From Panonychus citri (lineage: Eukaryota; Arthropoda; Arachnida; Trombidiformes; Tetranychidae), in NCBI RefSeq assembly GCF_014898815.1, contig NW_026515543.1:4588001-4652000 (forward strand): 64,000 nt of DNA. Reading direction: 5' to 3'. Position numbers and translations under genes: made by a program. This document shows, piece after piece, positions 12,397 through 25,867 of this stretch (its first letter is position 1; every line of letters begins with the position of its first letter). The notes beneath the pieces were generated by a model. The model searched no databases and had not been told where the DNA came from. It was given only the letters and a program-made list of their open reading frames with translations.

Positions 12397-14893
12397 CTAA
12401 GTTAATAAAAGAAGATTGTTTTGATTCGGAACAGAAAAGCAGCCTAACAATTCACCGAGAAATTGTAATTGTTTGGACATCTCTGAATAGCTTTTAATCG
12501 TAATTTGATTAAGGTGATCAAGTTGGTGTTCGAAGGATTTAAAGATGATTAAATTCTTACCATTGTATATATTTGATGATAAACATTGAGGTGGTTGAAG
12601 GGAGGAAGACTTGTGAACATTTAGATCGCCGGTGTGTAGACCTTTGGTTTGGGTTATCTGGAGTACTAATGATTTAAGATCTTCAGCTGATTTGTATCTT
12701 CGAGGTATATTGTACTCTTCTGGTAAAAGTGATGATCGTCGAGATGGACTGACCAGGAAAACTGAATTTAATCTTGGCCTTTGAAAATTACCCGTTGATG
12801 TACAGTTAACTAATTCCAGTGAATTTCGTGAATCACTTGTGTGTACTTGAGGTATATTGGCTCCACCAATGGAAGTGAATCGAGTTTGCTGAGAAAAGGA
12901 AGATATATCGGTGTCGGTTCGATGTCGGGTCGGTTCTAACGTTCGTATTTTACCCCATTTCTTGATAAACCAAAGAATGACCAATACCCAGAAGATTAAA
13001 ATACACGAGACTAGAATGGCCTCACCAGGTCGAACAATAATTTCCGGATCAACGTCTAACCGAATTCTCAATGGGTTCATACCTCCTCGAACAAATCGAT
13101 GTGGTTCTAATAGAAAACAGAAAAACAAAACAAAAGTCGAAAAGCAAAGAGAAAGAAAAACGATCTCCAATTAATTATTTACCAAACAATTTAATCTTTA
13201 ATATCATCAAAACGTATTATCATTAATTTCAACAATCGAGGTACACAAATCAGACTAACAATTGACTCTTAATGGCTAATAATTTATAAGGAATGAAACT
13301 ACTATCAGAGTATCTTAATTAACCTTAACTATTGACCATCATGATATTGAACTGGTCAGAACCTCGAATATAATAAATAAACTTAACTAGTGATCGAGAA
13401 AAAAAAAATCTCATCTCAACTTATATAATCTTCTTAACGGTAAATGACAATTTAATGTTAAGCTCAATAATCAATGAAGGAGAAGATTAATTTTTCCTCA
13501 TCTCTTTACATGGGAAAACTATTACTTGGAATATATTATCTTTGAAAACTATCATCATAATCTTCATCATCCTCATCTTCATTAATGATTAACAAAATGG
13601 TAACAAAAACAACACGTAATTGTTTGCAAAGTTTTCATATGCAAAAATTGAGAGTAACATTTGATTGTTAACATAATCTGTTAGTATTAAACATAATTAA
13701 AAGATTAATTATTGAAAAATCAATAGGATGTCCCTTTAGACTTTACCTCCATCAGGTGAAACAAAACGGATAAAGTGACTTGAATTTCCTATCAAATCAG
13801 AACTGGAAACAACATTAATGAGAAGTTGATATTCCGTGTTTGGCACTAATTGTTCAATGGTAACATTTCTCATGTTTATAGGCACTTCCTGAACATATCG
13901 TGTTCTGAAAATAAAATGAAAAAATTCAATAAAATATGATAAGTATAAAGGTAGAAAAAATTTCCAATATCTATTACCAATTCAACGTATCATGAAGAGA
14001 GAGAGAGAGAGGAGAAAATGTAAAATTAATGATAAATTGTGATAATCATGAAAATGATAAATTAATTTTCGCAAAAATCAACTAATCATAAGAACTACTT
14101 ATCACTTATTCAATTCTATCAATCAAGGTGAATGTTCAAGTGGACGATTTAATATCTTGTATAATATAAAAGGAAAAGGGGAAAATGATAACCTTGAAAT
14201 CGTAAGTAGAAAATTCAACTTTATCGTCTATAAGCAACTTATCATCATGCAAGAACACACATGATATAAATGAGGATTTTCTCTCTCTCTCTTTTCATCT
14301 TCTTAAAATTGATTGAGAATACAGAAGAATAAGTTTCGATATTGAAGCATTTGCAAGATTGATGATTTCAATTGAAAGGTTGACAAGTGAAAGCATAATG
14401 ATGATAATGATCATGTGAATCTTAATTTCTTATCAACACAGAATGAGAATAACCCAATTTATCATCAACATCACGAGAAAAACAGTTAATGAATATCATG
14501 TCACCTTGTTCGTCCTTTAATTGTATCAACATTTAACTCTCCTTACAGATCAATGAATGATTTCCATCCCAAAGTAACAGTAAATCTACTGCTTCTCTTA
14601 CATCATCATCTACATCTCTATCTTCATCATGCTTATCATAATTTTCTTGAGTTTATATTATAAACATTTAAAAATACTCTGTTTATACATTGAAACTTTT
14701 TCTACAAATAATTTTACTTCATCTTCATGTTTATTATATTTTTTGCTTCCAATTCCCAACTGATTGACTGATATTTACCAGAAGAGAGTGGAAGTGGGTG
14801 AGGGTAGGGAGGTGGTTCTCATTTGTTTGCTTGTTTGATTCTTATTGATAGATCATCATCATGATCCTCTTAAAATCAATAGATGATAATTTA

Positions 14894-14924
<31 letters not shown>

Positions 14925-17900
14925 CATGTTCTTTTTTTCCTCCTTCAAAATAATCGTGACCTACAAATCGATTAATAGCTTTTTACTATTTTCATTAAGT
15001 AGATTTCGTATTTGTACCAGGAAAAAGAGTTTATTTAAATTTCTTTGGATTCTTTGGGTTTCTGGTGAAATCTAAGTAAATATTGAGAAAGAAAAAGTTA
15101 TCGGTGAGTTTTATCAGAGGTGAGGGTAAGAATTTATTACAAGGAGAAAAGAATATCAGAGAAAATAAATCATGGGGAAAAATGATATTAATATTTTTCT
15201 CCAACATATCGAACTTTTCTAACTTTTTTTATTTCTCTTTTTTTCAATTATTTTATAATCTTTCAGCACCGTGGATATAGATATGATTTGCTTTATGCCT
15301 GAAGGGTTAAAGGAGGAAAAGGAAACTGCAATTTCAAACCAAACAATCAACTCAAAATTGAAGCAAATTAATAAACTCATGTAAACATTTCAATGTTCAA
15401 TATTTCACCCGCAAGTCATGATACTTAAGTTAAGGATCAATGGACCTCATTGTGATTAATACACAAATTTGATTAAAGTTTCAATTAATAAACAGAATTC
15501 AAATTAACTTATTAAAGGCTAATCAAAAAATCAATCATCTATTTTGATTATTCATTTCATGTAATAATATTATTCACATTTAGTTTGCTCTTGAATGAAC
15601 AGAAAAAAAGTTAACACAAATGTAATCAATATTAACTATAATTAACAGGTGATTCTCAAAGATAATTAGTTCAATTGAGTTAATCGTACATAATTACAGT
15701 TATAATTAAATGTTAAAAGTTATTAATTAAAATAAGAGTCACATTGTGAAGAAATAGAATATTGGAAAAGCAATTGTAATTATTTACTTATCAAATTAAT
15801 TTGATAATTAATAAAGATTGTGATCTTCAGTATGATTTGTTAATTATATATTGATGTTCATATCAGAAATTAATATTCATCACAATCAACTAATTAATGA
15901 TTTCAGCAGCTTCTGAATATTGGGAGTGAAAACTCCCATATTCAGAATAACATTGAAAAAAATGAGGTTGATTCTTTGGCTAATTAGAGCTGAGAATTAA
16001 AATTGACAAAAGTGTATCAACTTTATAGTATAAATCATTTCAATTCATTTGGGTGAGATTACCCCATTGGCCACCTTTGGAAAATCAATAAATGAATAAG
16101 TTTGTTTCCAGAATTTCATGAAGAAACTTCAGCTTTAAAGTAAAAAAAACTCATTCTATGAAAAGACTTTTCAACACTAAAAGGTTAATACACATGGTAA
16201 ATATTTCGTCATCCAAGATGAACAATATTCTGTTTGAAGAAAAAGAAAATGATTCATCTACAAAGGTAAATACAAAAGGAATTGTTCATGAATAAGATAT
16301 TTAGGAGGTTCGAATTGAGATTGAGATTGAAAATGGTACATTACAGTTAATCTTTGATTTAGAATTTTAATCATTCATTAACTTGCTTCTAATTCTAGAA
16401 TTGATATTCTTGTTTATAATTCGGTGTATTTTTGACATGTCATCAGATTCATAAGTTATGCAATTAAATAGGAAAACAAATCGAGTATATCAGAAATATT
16501 GACGTAAGAAGATAAATAATTACAATGAATTTCATGAAAATAATCTCATATCGATTCACTGGTTATTAGAAAACTTTTTTTCTCACTCAATTGTTTATTG
16601 ATTAAGGTGTGACTTAAGTCTCATCATTTCCAACAACATGATATCATCATCATCATCATTAGATTTTCTGATGATAATCAATTCAATGAGTGAAACTGTT
16701 TAAGTTAATTTGATTAACAGGCGATGAAATTGAATTAACAAAATTGATCGACCATCAGATTGAAAATAATAACAGTTAAAGCGTAATCATCAACAAAGGA
16801 AAATATTACAACCAACTGATTATTAATAAAAAAAAAGTTCAATATCAAAATGTTCATGACAATTAGCAGATAAAAATCAACAACGATAATAAACAACAGG
16901 GACTCCATTTCTTGGCATTGCATGATTGTCGTTGGGTTAACATGACACAATCAACATTTGATATTTGATTAATATAAGAGATAAAAACACAAATTTAATT
17001 ACAGAATCGATGAACGTCTAATTAATAAACTATTAATTAGTAATTGGATAGGATGAGTAGTTAATTGAAATTGAAACGACTACATAGATAATCATCAGAT
17101 TGATCATGTTCAACTTGAGAAACTAAAAAAAACAATCAAGATAAATAAGATTACAATCAAAATCTAATGTGTTAAAATGTGAGGATAATTTTAATCTGAT
17201 TAAGTTAATTACATAAACTATAATAAGCTTACGATATTAGCATTACATTTTTAATGCTTCCACTGATTCATTTCAATATTCAATGATTGTAATATGCAAA
17301 TTTGAAATAAGATTTCATGATAATAATTCATGATAAACTAATAAAAAAAACAGCGATGAAATTAAATGGATAATTTTTTATTCAATAAGTTATTTGAATA
17401 AATTATTCATTGAAAGAAAAATGTTTCTACGTTTTGATTCATTGAATTTATAACAATGTAATACAGGGTAACATGATTACAGGAATGAATCAACTGAATG
17501 AAGAAAAAAACATAACAATTATCATCATAATTATTAATTAAATTAGATTCAATCTAACGTTTCCTTTTCATCATTTTGTATTTCAGTGTATTCATTGAGT
17601 TGGAAATGATTAAATTAATTGTAAAACATCAACAATTGATGGAAAACATTACAATTAGGAATATAAAATTTAATTTCTAGTAAGTAAATTGAATCGGATG
17701 AAATAGATTGTTACTATTTATAGAAATAAAATTGGAAAGTAATCAGAAAATTAAATAAATTACAGAAAAGTAATCAAAAGTATTTACATCATCATCATCT
17801 TCATCTCCATAAACATTTATTTCTGATTGTTTCAGTTGAAAAGGTTAACAGGATTCAGGAGTAATTCATGGATTAGATGGGAAACCAATGAATATACAAA

Positions 17901-20900
17901 ACCTCAATCATCATGATAATTCATGATACAAGGTAAACTCATTTTCATTCAAAACCAACTCCCAGATTAATATATTATATATATCCTATTGAATGGATTT
18001 TTATTCGTAGCAATAAAAAAAAGTAATAGATAAACATTCATATGAATAAAATGATAACATTCACATTATCATTGTAAATGGTGAATAATCTGATTCCTCC
18101 GGGATCTTATTCAGCAAAGAGGAATCATTTATATTCTTGAAATATACAATAGAGAAAAAATTACACAATTGGACAATATAATGTTATCATCATCATTATG
18201 GCTACAATTTTCTGCAAGATGATGATGATGATGATTGTCAAAAGTTAAGATAATATTATGATCATGAAATGTTCACCATGTAAACGGAAATTCAAAGTTT
18301 CAGTTTCCATGTGTTTACTTTAATATATCGATGGAAAAGATGAGAGAATATTTGAACAAGATGAAGAAAACGAGATTTTTTCTATTCTTTTCTCGAGAAA
18401 AAGATTTTCTTTTATCACATCATGATGAAGTTCATCATCACTTGTAATTCTGGAAAAGGAGAAAACTATTCCGTTGAGGAGATTCTGAGTTTTTAGAGAT
18501 GGCTGATTCCATTTCTTTGAATCATCATCATCATCATCATCATTATCATGTATGAATAAATATTCAACAGTAAAAGATATTAAATTTATTTCTACTTCTG
18601 AATTTCTGATTCGGTTCGAGGCTTTTTTACTTCTTCCTCTCCTCTCATACTGTTTTCTCATTTGATGGTACGATAAACATTTGATGATAATCGTGGAGAT
18701 GATGAGAGGATAAAAATTGAGCAAAGCTCAGGAAAGGGTGAAAGGTTATCATATAGTGATTTTCTAGTCTTTCCATGGTAACTGTCATCGTCACGATAAC
18801 CATTCACAATTGAATAATCTTGTGAAAATCAGGGTGAAAATCAACTGAGAAAAGAAAATAATGTTCAACATGAGAGAAGATAAATTTTCTTCCAACAGTT
18901 TAGATTGAATACTTTTTTTGTTCATCGTCAAGATTGATCTCAAAGGTATATTGAAAGGTTGAAGAATATAAATTTCATGTCACAATCAGAATTAAAATCG
19001 ACAAGAGAAATACAATCATGGTTATTATAAGTTATCAAAGTAATATCCTAGTTCTAGGTTATTGTTAGTATACAATAGTTGAAAGTAAATTAATCGAGAA
19101 ACATAAATTAATCAATATATGAAAAGTTTGTTGTGTTGTTTTAGTTACAACAATTAACAATTTCTTTTCATCATTTACCCAACTAACTGTTCAAAATGAT
19201 TAAAGTAATGGCAATGAAAATGAAATCAATTGGGAATTGAACAAGAAACATAATAATAATCAAACTAATGATTATTATTATAAAATGCTCATGATTAAGA
19301 TGATAATTAACAAGAAATTTATATGATAGAAATGATGATTAATACTTGTTGTTGATTGTGAAAAATAAATAGCAAAATCAATCTGAATCAATTGATTAAG
19401 AGGCTTCATTTGATTATATTCACTAGTACGATTAGTAAAACAAATATCATCATCATTAAAATCAGTTTGGGATTGAGGAAAATGCGAAATGAAGGATGAT
19501 AAGCAGAAATAGATGAGGAGGATAATGATGAAGATAAAGTTACAATTGACTAAATGAATTCATCAACATGACTTCCTAAAAGGTTATCAACATCACTATT
19601 TGACTGTCAACCAACTGACCGATCCTCATGCTCATCTTTATCTTCATCTTCATCGCAATGTCATCATCATCTTGTTTTCCATTTATTATCCTCTCTCTTG
19701 CTTCATCATCATTTGATGATTTTCTCTTCTTGTCCCCAACCCACATCATTATTGTGAACATTAAATATGAGTAACATTAAATTTGGACTCAGTCTCTTTG
19801 CTCCGCTTCAATCATCGCAACTTCCATCATGTTATTTTCCTTCATCATCTTCATCATTTTCTCTCTTTCTCTCTTATGTTTTTTTCGGTAAATAGAGAGA
19901 CACTTTTTTTCTTCTCGATTCCTTGTGATAATATCGATTTATTTTCTTCACTTGCTAATACTTTTTTTCTTACTCCATGTCCTTTGCCTATTCTTCAACT
20001 ACTCTCACTGATTCTTTTCCACTCTTATTATCCTGCTCCTCTTTTATTACCTCCTTCTCTCATCATCATTCTCGTCCTAATCGCTTTATCTTTCTTTTTC
20101 CTTCTTCTTATTATTATTCTTCTTTTTTTCATCATCATACTCACTGATTCTTTTTCCATGTCAACCGCAGATTATGTATAATATTAAACTAACTACAACA
20201 ATCTCTGGCTAATCACAATCAGAAAGGATAAATTCTTGGTCATAACAAACCTAATCAATGATTCTAATCACAACGAAACCAGAACTTATGATAATCGAAA
20301 CCAATTTTCTCATTTTTATCCATAATCATCATTTGATCGGTTGATTATCTTTCTAATGTTTCAATTCAAGTCAGTGATGAGAATGAGAAGGTTGAACATC
20401 ATTGGTAATCATTTAATGTTCCAATGAAAAGGACTATTTTTATCAGAATCTTTTTCTTTCATCCAAGTGAATTTGATCTTTTCTCTCTATTCTTATTTTT
20501 AGATAACTTTGATTAATCTTGGATTTGACGTACAAAGAAATGGACCAAGAAAAAACCGTGTAAAAACCTAAAGGTAATAAAAGGGAAAAAACTATCGAAC
20601 TGAACTGAGTCATGATGTATTAATATTAATATACTACACTGAGAGCTCATCAATCTTATAGTTTTGTTGTTGTTTTGTAGCTTCTTCATCTTAGTCTCAC
20701 ACAATCTTTTCATTTTCTTCCTTTATTATCAACAATTTATCGTATAAACAATCATCAAGTATGTTACAATTAAATAGATTAACCAGAATAATCTATTCTA
20801 ACCTATCATTTACCCTGTTATCATGATTCTTTATGGACCTTAAAAGAAATAAAAATACGAGTAAAAAAAGAAACACAAAATTCCCAAGAAAACAAGAGGA

Positions 20901-21766
20901 GAAAGAAGAGAAAGAAGAGAGATTATGTTTGATAATAAGAAGAATAGGCCAGAAACATGGAGGAAGAAGTGAGTGAGTGAGTGAGAGAGAGATGAAAGCA
21001 TTTTCACCATTTTCAGTCAAGTTAATTTGATAAGACAAGAAGAGAGAGAAAAAAAGAGCAGGAAGAGAGAAAAATGAAAATGGAATATGAAAGTTATGAA
21101 AATAAATCAGATAAAGATTCAGAGTAGTTGGAAAAAGATGAAGATAAAAAGAAAAATATGAAATGGGGATGAAGATAATTGAAGTTGATGTAATAGCAAA
21201 GAGATAATGATTAAAAAAAAAGAAAGTAAATAATAGGAGAGAGAAAAAAAGAGGAAAAATATTATTATGAAATCAGAAATATATTTAATTTCATGATAAC
21301 AATAAAGTTGAATTTAATGATGGTAAATAATATTAATAATAAAAAGAAAATGATGATGAAAAAAGACTTACTTGGAACCCACTGGAAAATAAACAATACG
21401 AAACATTCGTGATAATTTAAGTGAATTTGTTTTATCATCAACAGTATAATGATGATGATGATGTTGATTTGTAGTTGTTATCATGGAAGGGTCCAGTAAA
21501 TCAGGACCTGGATTGAAGGCCCAAGAGACCCGAATGGCCGGTGGAAGCCATTGGGTTAGTACCACTGAAATGTTGTGTGGTACTGATTGCATTTCAGTTG
21601 AACGGGATTCCTGTTTGGTGATAATTTTGGCAAACTTGATACAATGACAAAAACAAAGAGACACAAATACAAAAGACAAACTGTTTGTATGGAGGAGGGA
21701 AAGTGGAAAACCGATCAACACTGAAAATCTATTATCTAAGATATGAGAGGAGAGAGATTGTAACAA
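12397..21766 (-). CDS. single-pass membrane protein with one fibronectin III domain (FNDC4/5-like)
   Basis: Three exons fit in phase: 21,766 (or an acceptor at 21,610) to 21,372; 13,904-13,747; and 13,106-12,397. The first two exons together make one FN3 domain. The first supplies SVPHNISVVLTQWLPPAIRV, then SWAFNPG and FRIVYFPVGS. The second supplies RYVQEVPINMRNVTIEQLVP, then NTEYQLLINVVSS. The third has a transmembrane helix (AILVSCILIFWVLVILWFI) and the juxtamembrane motif KKWGKIRTLEP, then a disordered tail with RRYKSAEDLKSLV. If translation starts at 21,766, the hydrophobic region SVLIGFPLSLL to FVFVSLCFC could be a signal sequence, giving 420 residues. A further 5' exon upstream of 21,610 is the alternative. 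A GTAAGA donor at 12,560 could also shorten the last exon. The architecture (signal, FN3, TM, short tail) is that of FNDC4/5; orthology is unproven. The 7.5-kb intron is large compared with neighbours. Confidence 0.65.
13905..21371 (-). other. large intron of the FN3 membrane-protein gene
   Basis: About 7.5 kb of AT-rich sequence between the two exons that split the FN3 domain. It contains simple repeats, including a CT run at 14,894-14,921 and an ATC/GAT-rich tract near 18,520-18,545. Open frames here (15,083-15,280, 16,735-16,950, 18,320-18,724, 19,576-20,181) are low-complexity, and no other gene was recognised. Confidence 0.5.
14894..14921. repeat. (CT)n microsatellite
   Basis: A perfect CT dinucleotide run of about 14 units lies in the long intron of the FN3 gene. 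Confidence 0.9.
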
Positions 21767-22427
21767 AAGAAAAGATTAGATTGTTGTTTTCAGGTTAAGA
21801 TTGAGATATGAAAGAATCAATTGATTGCTAACACACAAAGAGACACAATTAGAATTAAATTGTAGACAAAAGCGCAAATCCAATGGTAAGACACAAGCAC
21901 AGGTTGATTTTGTCAACTGACAATTTTGTGATGAGAGAAAGTGACTACAAGATGTGTATTGTTTTTTTCTTTTACTCTTTTTTCCCTCCCAAGGAAATGA
22001 TGGAAAAAATGATAGAATTGAATGCTAGCAATACCAATGGTGGTGAATGAGCAGATGAGAGAGTAGAAAGTTGTAAAAATAACTAAGGGAATGAGAGAGA
22101 GAGAGAGAATAAAATTGAAAGGAGAAAAGCTGTTGAGGCGAATCAGCAGTAGCACAGGAAGATGATGAAGATGAAAAGAAGATGAAAGGCAAACCATTTA
22201 TTCAATAACATTGGAATCGGTTGTTGGCATAGTTATTGTAGAATAGAAACAGGGAGAAAACAAAGAGAAATAACTGAGAGAGAAGTAATAAAAGCAAAGA
22301 AAATCCTTCCCAAGAAACTAGAATCCAATGAATTAAGATTTTATTACGTTGAAAACGCCTCTTCTTACAGAGTACGAGCAGCCAGGCTACTCTTAGTGGT
22401 ACAGGCACCACTTTTTGAGAGGAAAAT

Positions 22428-25400
22428 TCACCATAATATCTGATTAGCTTGTGTACAATGGTATGAAAATTCTTGGATACATTTGGTTATTAATATTAAT
22501 ATTGTTGGATCATCTCTTTGTTCTTTTCCGATTGTTTCTATACACCAATCCACCATAAAGCCGCATGTCCAGAAAATATGGAACATATTTGAATTATTAC
22601 AGCAAGGAAGTTTTAGATGATATTTGTTAGTCTCTACCATGGAAAGTAAGTCGTAGTTCATGTATTTATATTTATGGAGGATTTTCCTATCCGGGTCAAT
22701 GAGTAGGAACGGTATGAACCATTGTTCATATAGATTGAGTAATTTTTCTTTGATTTTTCTTTTGATGAAAATTTTCCATTGTGAGAGGGGAATCCAATTC
22801 AGCGAAATTTGTTGGCCTACAAATATATTATCTTCGGATTTATGAATTTCGTCGTATTTCCATTTCGCTTCATTTGTCAATAAGTTATTGATGAGGAAGA
22901 TTGCATCGGAGGCAGTGGGACTAATATTATTAATATTATTAATAATTAGTTTGTCATGGATCAGGATTGTCATTATTTTCCCTTCTGTTATCAGGATACC
23001 TTGAGCTATGATACAAAATAGGTATTGGCACCATCCACCAGTGTTTTCGAATATGAAATTATGTTTACTGTAATTCGGAGTGAATATTTCTATTGAAATT
23101 AGAACTTTACTTTTTTCTTTCTTGAATGATATCTTATGGTTCGTTGGTCCGTTTAATTTTGTTGTAAGGATTTTTCTCGTAATGTTTCCATCCGGGAGTC
23201 TCTTAGGTATTTCAAATAGGCATTTCTTATTAACTTTGTCTGAACTTGAAAAGTATTGCCAAGTTACCACGTCGTACCAAAGGATTTCTAATGGATGAGA
23301 AATATTAAGAAAGAAGGTTACGTATGAACTGTGAAATTTTTTGTGTTCAAGAATGTTCAGTGGTTCGTTGAATGCGTTAAATAACATTTTCATCGCTGAT
23401 TCAAAATTCTCTCCAAAGAAAGCCGAGTATCCCAGTATCTTCAGTTTAGGATTAATAATATTATTAATAAGTAATCTTTTGACGGGGTTGGGGAGAGAGC
23501 TTAATACTGATTTATCACATTTGAATGTATTAAATTTTGATAATAGTGATTCAACTATTGTTTTTAGTCTGTAAATCGATACTTCTCTTATAATTGTAAT
23601 TCCCGTTATCTCGAAGGAGGCTAGTTTCTTGTTTTTTTCTTGGATGACCAGTGTTTTTTTCTCCGAAAGGTTTAGGCCAATTCGTTCCAATATTTCTGAA
23701 CACTCCATTAGTATTTGGTTTTTGTGATTAAAAGATGAACTTGCAATTATTACATCATCTGCATACGCTTTTATTGTTATCTCCTTGGTTTTAGCTTTCC
23801 TGATGAAATAGTCTAGCGCCAATCCGAATATTAAAGGTGATGATGAAGCTCCTTGGGGAGTTCCTTGGTTTTCCAATTTGTACCATGTTTTGCCGCGCCA
23901 CTTAATCTTTACATATCTCGATGAACAGAAACTTTTCAGTAGAGCGGCCAAATTCTTGTCGATTTTCGTTATTCTCTGGATAAGTTTATCCACCTCGACT
24001 TTATCAAAGGCTGATTCCACGTCTCCTTTGATAATAATAGTATTATTATTATTAATACTATTATTATTATTCGCTTGGATTAGGTCCATCACATCCAATG
24101 TGAACTTTTCTCTTGATCCATTTTTAACAAATGCATATTGGGAATTTGGTAGAAATATCTTATCAGCTATTGATTGTAATCGTGAAGCCAAGACAATGTC
24201 GACCATTTTAAAGATGAAGCACGGGGTTTTTATCATACGAACTTCCAATGTTCCCGGTTTCGGGACAAAACCTCCACCCAAGATTCTCATCGTTAACGGG
24301 ATGAGATTTGTTGATAAAATCGAATTTAGGAATTCTCTTACTCGAGATTCGTTGATTCTGATGAATTTTTCCCAAGATGAAGATGTGAACGAATCTGCAT
24401 CAAGAGAACTAACTCTCTTTGTTTTTACCATGACGTGATTCCACTCTTCCTCTAACAATGGATCATTATTTGTGTCATTATTTGTTTCACTTTCTATGAA
24501 TGGAGGCTTTCCTGTTGAAAATGATTCGAGTTTTTTCAGAATTGATGGTTCTCTCTCTTTGTCCTCCTCAGTTACTTTGTTTCCTCCTCTGTGAATTATC
24601 CATTCGTTTAACCTTGACCATAGTGCTTTAGAGTCTTTGTATATATTGTTGATGATCTTCGGGATCGAAAATTTCTCCTTTTTCTTCTTCAATTTCTTTA
24701 GTAAAGTTATTCTTTCCATCGGGTCCTTTGTTTTCTTTAACCGGTTGTTTAATTTTCTACAACCTCTAGAAAGTTTACTATCTGTTATTCTTTTCCATTT
24801 TCCATTGTTATCCGGGAATGTTCTTATCGATGTGGCGATTTCTTTTAGTTTGTCTTTTTTAATTTTGTCATTTAGTAACCATTCGTCTTTAAATTTCCAC
24901 TGGAAATTATTTATATATCTAATTTTCTTTTGATGTGGCCTCGAGCCTTCATTGGGGATCATTGTCGCTTCTAGTTGATTGTGATCTGAATCAAACTTAT
25001 TATTAATATTAATATTAATAATATTAAAGGAGATTGGAACCAGAATTACATCAATGGTAGTTTGGCCTCTGTTGAACGTGACCGTGTCTACAGGGAAACA
25101 TGATTTATGATTGATAAAACAGGATGAGATGTCTTTTAACAATCTCTTAGATAAAGATGATTTTTTTGACGACCATAACTGGTGGTTACAATTTGTGTCT
25201 GAACAGAAAATGGTTTTACCTTCTAGCGTGTTGATGTAATTGATTATTGTTTGCCATTTAGATTTGGAGCCAAAATACGAAGAGATTATATTGTAATTTT
25301 TGTTTCTAAACACAAAGGAAGCACATATAAAGTCAGGTAGTTGATGATTTTTTTCCTTTGGATTGAAGTTAACTGGGATAATTAGGATTGCTTTCCCATT

Positions 25401-25589
25401 TGCCATCAATTTAGCTCGCACATTGTTAATCTTAATTGATTTATCTGAGCTCTTTGTTTCAAAAAATTTGGTTAACCATTTACCGTTTGGTTCATTGATG
25501 GATAATATTGTGTTATTCATAAATTGTGATGAAATTTGATTTGATTTATTATAAGATTTGCACAAATTCCAATGAATAATTTTAATCAT
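22428..25589 (-). CDS. LINE ORF2: endonuclease / reverse transcriptase
   Basis: An uninterrupted ORF of 1053 residues. Residues 1-210 are an exonuclease-endonuclease-phosphatase domain: HWN near residue 6, Glu33 in INEPNG, SDTN around Asp131, TTIDVIL near 177-183, and the terminal SDH at 201-203. The reverse transcriptase spans about 420-720, with motif A at GDVESAFD (522-529), motif B at TPQGASSSP and motif C YADD at 609-612. The far C-terminus has a Cys/His cluster (LPCC, then FHIFWTC) typical of LINE ORF2 ends. A segment containing SPTASDAIFLINNLL may be a degenerate RNase H, which is uncertain. An Asn/Ile/Thr tract at about 507-519, encoded by an ATT/AAT repeat, sits between RT segments. 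The role is target-primed reverse transcription of the element. Confidence 0.92.
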   Translation of the reverse strand: MIKIIHWNLCKSYNKSNQISSQFMNNTILSINEPNGKWLTKFFETKSSDKSIKINNVRAKLMANGKAILIIPVNFNPKEKNHQLPDFICASFVFRNKNYNIISSYFGSKSKWQTIINYINTLEGKTIFCSDTNCNHQLWSSKKSSLSKRLLKDISSCFINHKSCFPVDTVTFNRGQTTIDVILVPISFNIINININNKFDSDHNQLEATMIPNEGSRPHQKKIRYINNFQWKFKDEWLLNDKIKKDKLKEIATSIRTFPDNNGKWKRITDSKLSRGCRKLNNRLKKTKDPMERITLLKKLKKKKEKFSIPKIINNIYKDSKALWSRLNEWIIHRGGNKVTEEDKEREPSILKKLESFSTGKPPFIESETNNDTNNDPLLEEEWNHVMVKTKRVSSLDADSFTSSSWEKFIRINESRVREFLNSILSTNLIPLTMRILGGGFVPKPGTLEVRMIKTPCFIFKMVDIVLASRLQSIADKIFLPNSQYAFVKNGSREKFTLDVMDLIQANNNNSINNNNTIIIKGDVESAFDKVEVDKLIQRITKIDKNLAALLKSFCSSRYVKIKWRGKTWYKLENQGTPQGASSSPLIFGLALDYFIRKAKTKEITIKAYADDVIIASSSFNHKNQILMECSEILERIGLNLSEKKTLVIQEKNKKLASFEITGITIIREVSIYRLKTIVESLLSKFNTFKCDKSVLSSLPNPVKRLLINNIINPKLKILGYSAFFGENFESAMKMLFNAFNEPLNILEHKKFHSSYVTFFLNISHPLEILWYDVVTWQYFSSSDKVNKKCLFEIPKRLPDGNITRKILTTKLNGPTNHKISFKKEKSKVLISIEIFTPNYSKHNFIFENTGGWCQYLFCIIAQGILITEGKIMTILIHDKLIINNINNISPTASDAIFLINNLLTNEAKWKYDEIHKSEDNIFVGQQISLNWIPLSQWKIFIKRKIKEKLLNLYEQWFIPFLLIDPDRKILHKYKYMNYDLLSMVETNKYHLKLPCCNNSNMFHIFWTCGFMVDWCIETIGKEQRDDPTILILITKCIQEFSYHCTQANQILW

Positions 25590-25867
25590 GTTTAAAAGCT
25601 TTAATTGAATTTTTGGTAGAATTTTATTTTACACGTGGTATTTGTTTCTTTTTTTACTCACTAGATGGGGGGAATTGTTGTTCCAGCGGGTTTTTTTGAA
25701 TAGCTTTACGCTAACTTTTTCTTTGGTTATTTTATTAATTGTTGTTTCTTCAATTTGTTGAGTTAATTGTTATTTTTGTTATTATTTGTATTAATATTTG
25801 TATTATTATTATAATTATTATTATTATTATTATTAGGATTGTTGATTGTGTTAATTTGTTTGTGATT

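Noticed and set aside
18320..18724. 134-codon minus-strand ORF with an Asp run
   Set aside because: The Asp run comes from an ATC microsatellite and the remainder is unrecognised; it lies in the FN3 gene intron.
19783..20181. 132-codon Leu/Phe/Ser-rich frame
   Set aside because: Product of TC-rich simple sequence inside a long intron; no conserved motif.
21913..22411. minus-strand frames that could be a signal-peptide exon of the FN3 gene or part of the LINE tail
   Set aside because: No clear donor in the needed phase. The right part reads as LINE 3' tail and the left part as simple sequence.
23878..24438. 186-codon plus-strand ORF
   Set aside because: Antisense shadow of LINE ORF2, whose endonuclease and RT motifs prove the minus frame.
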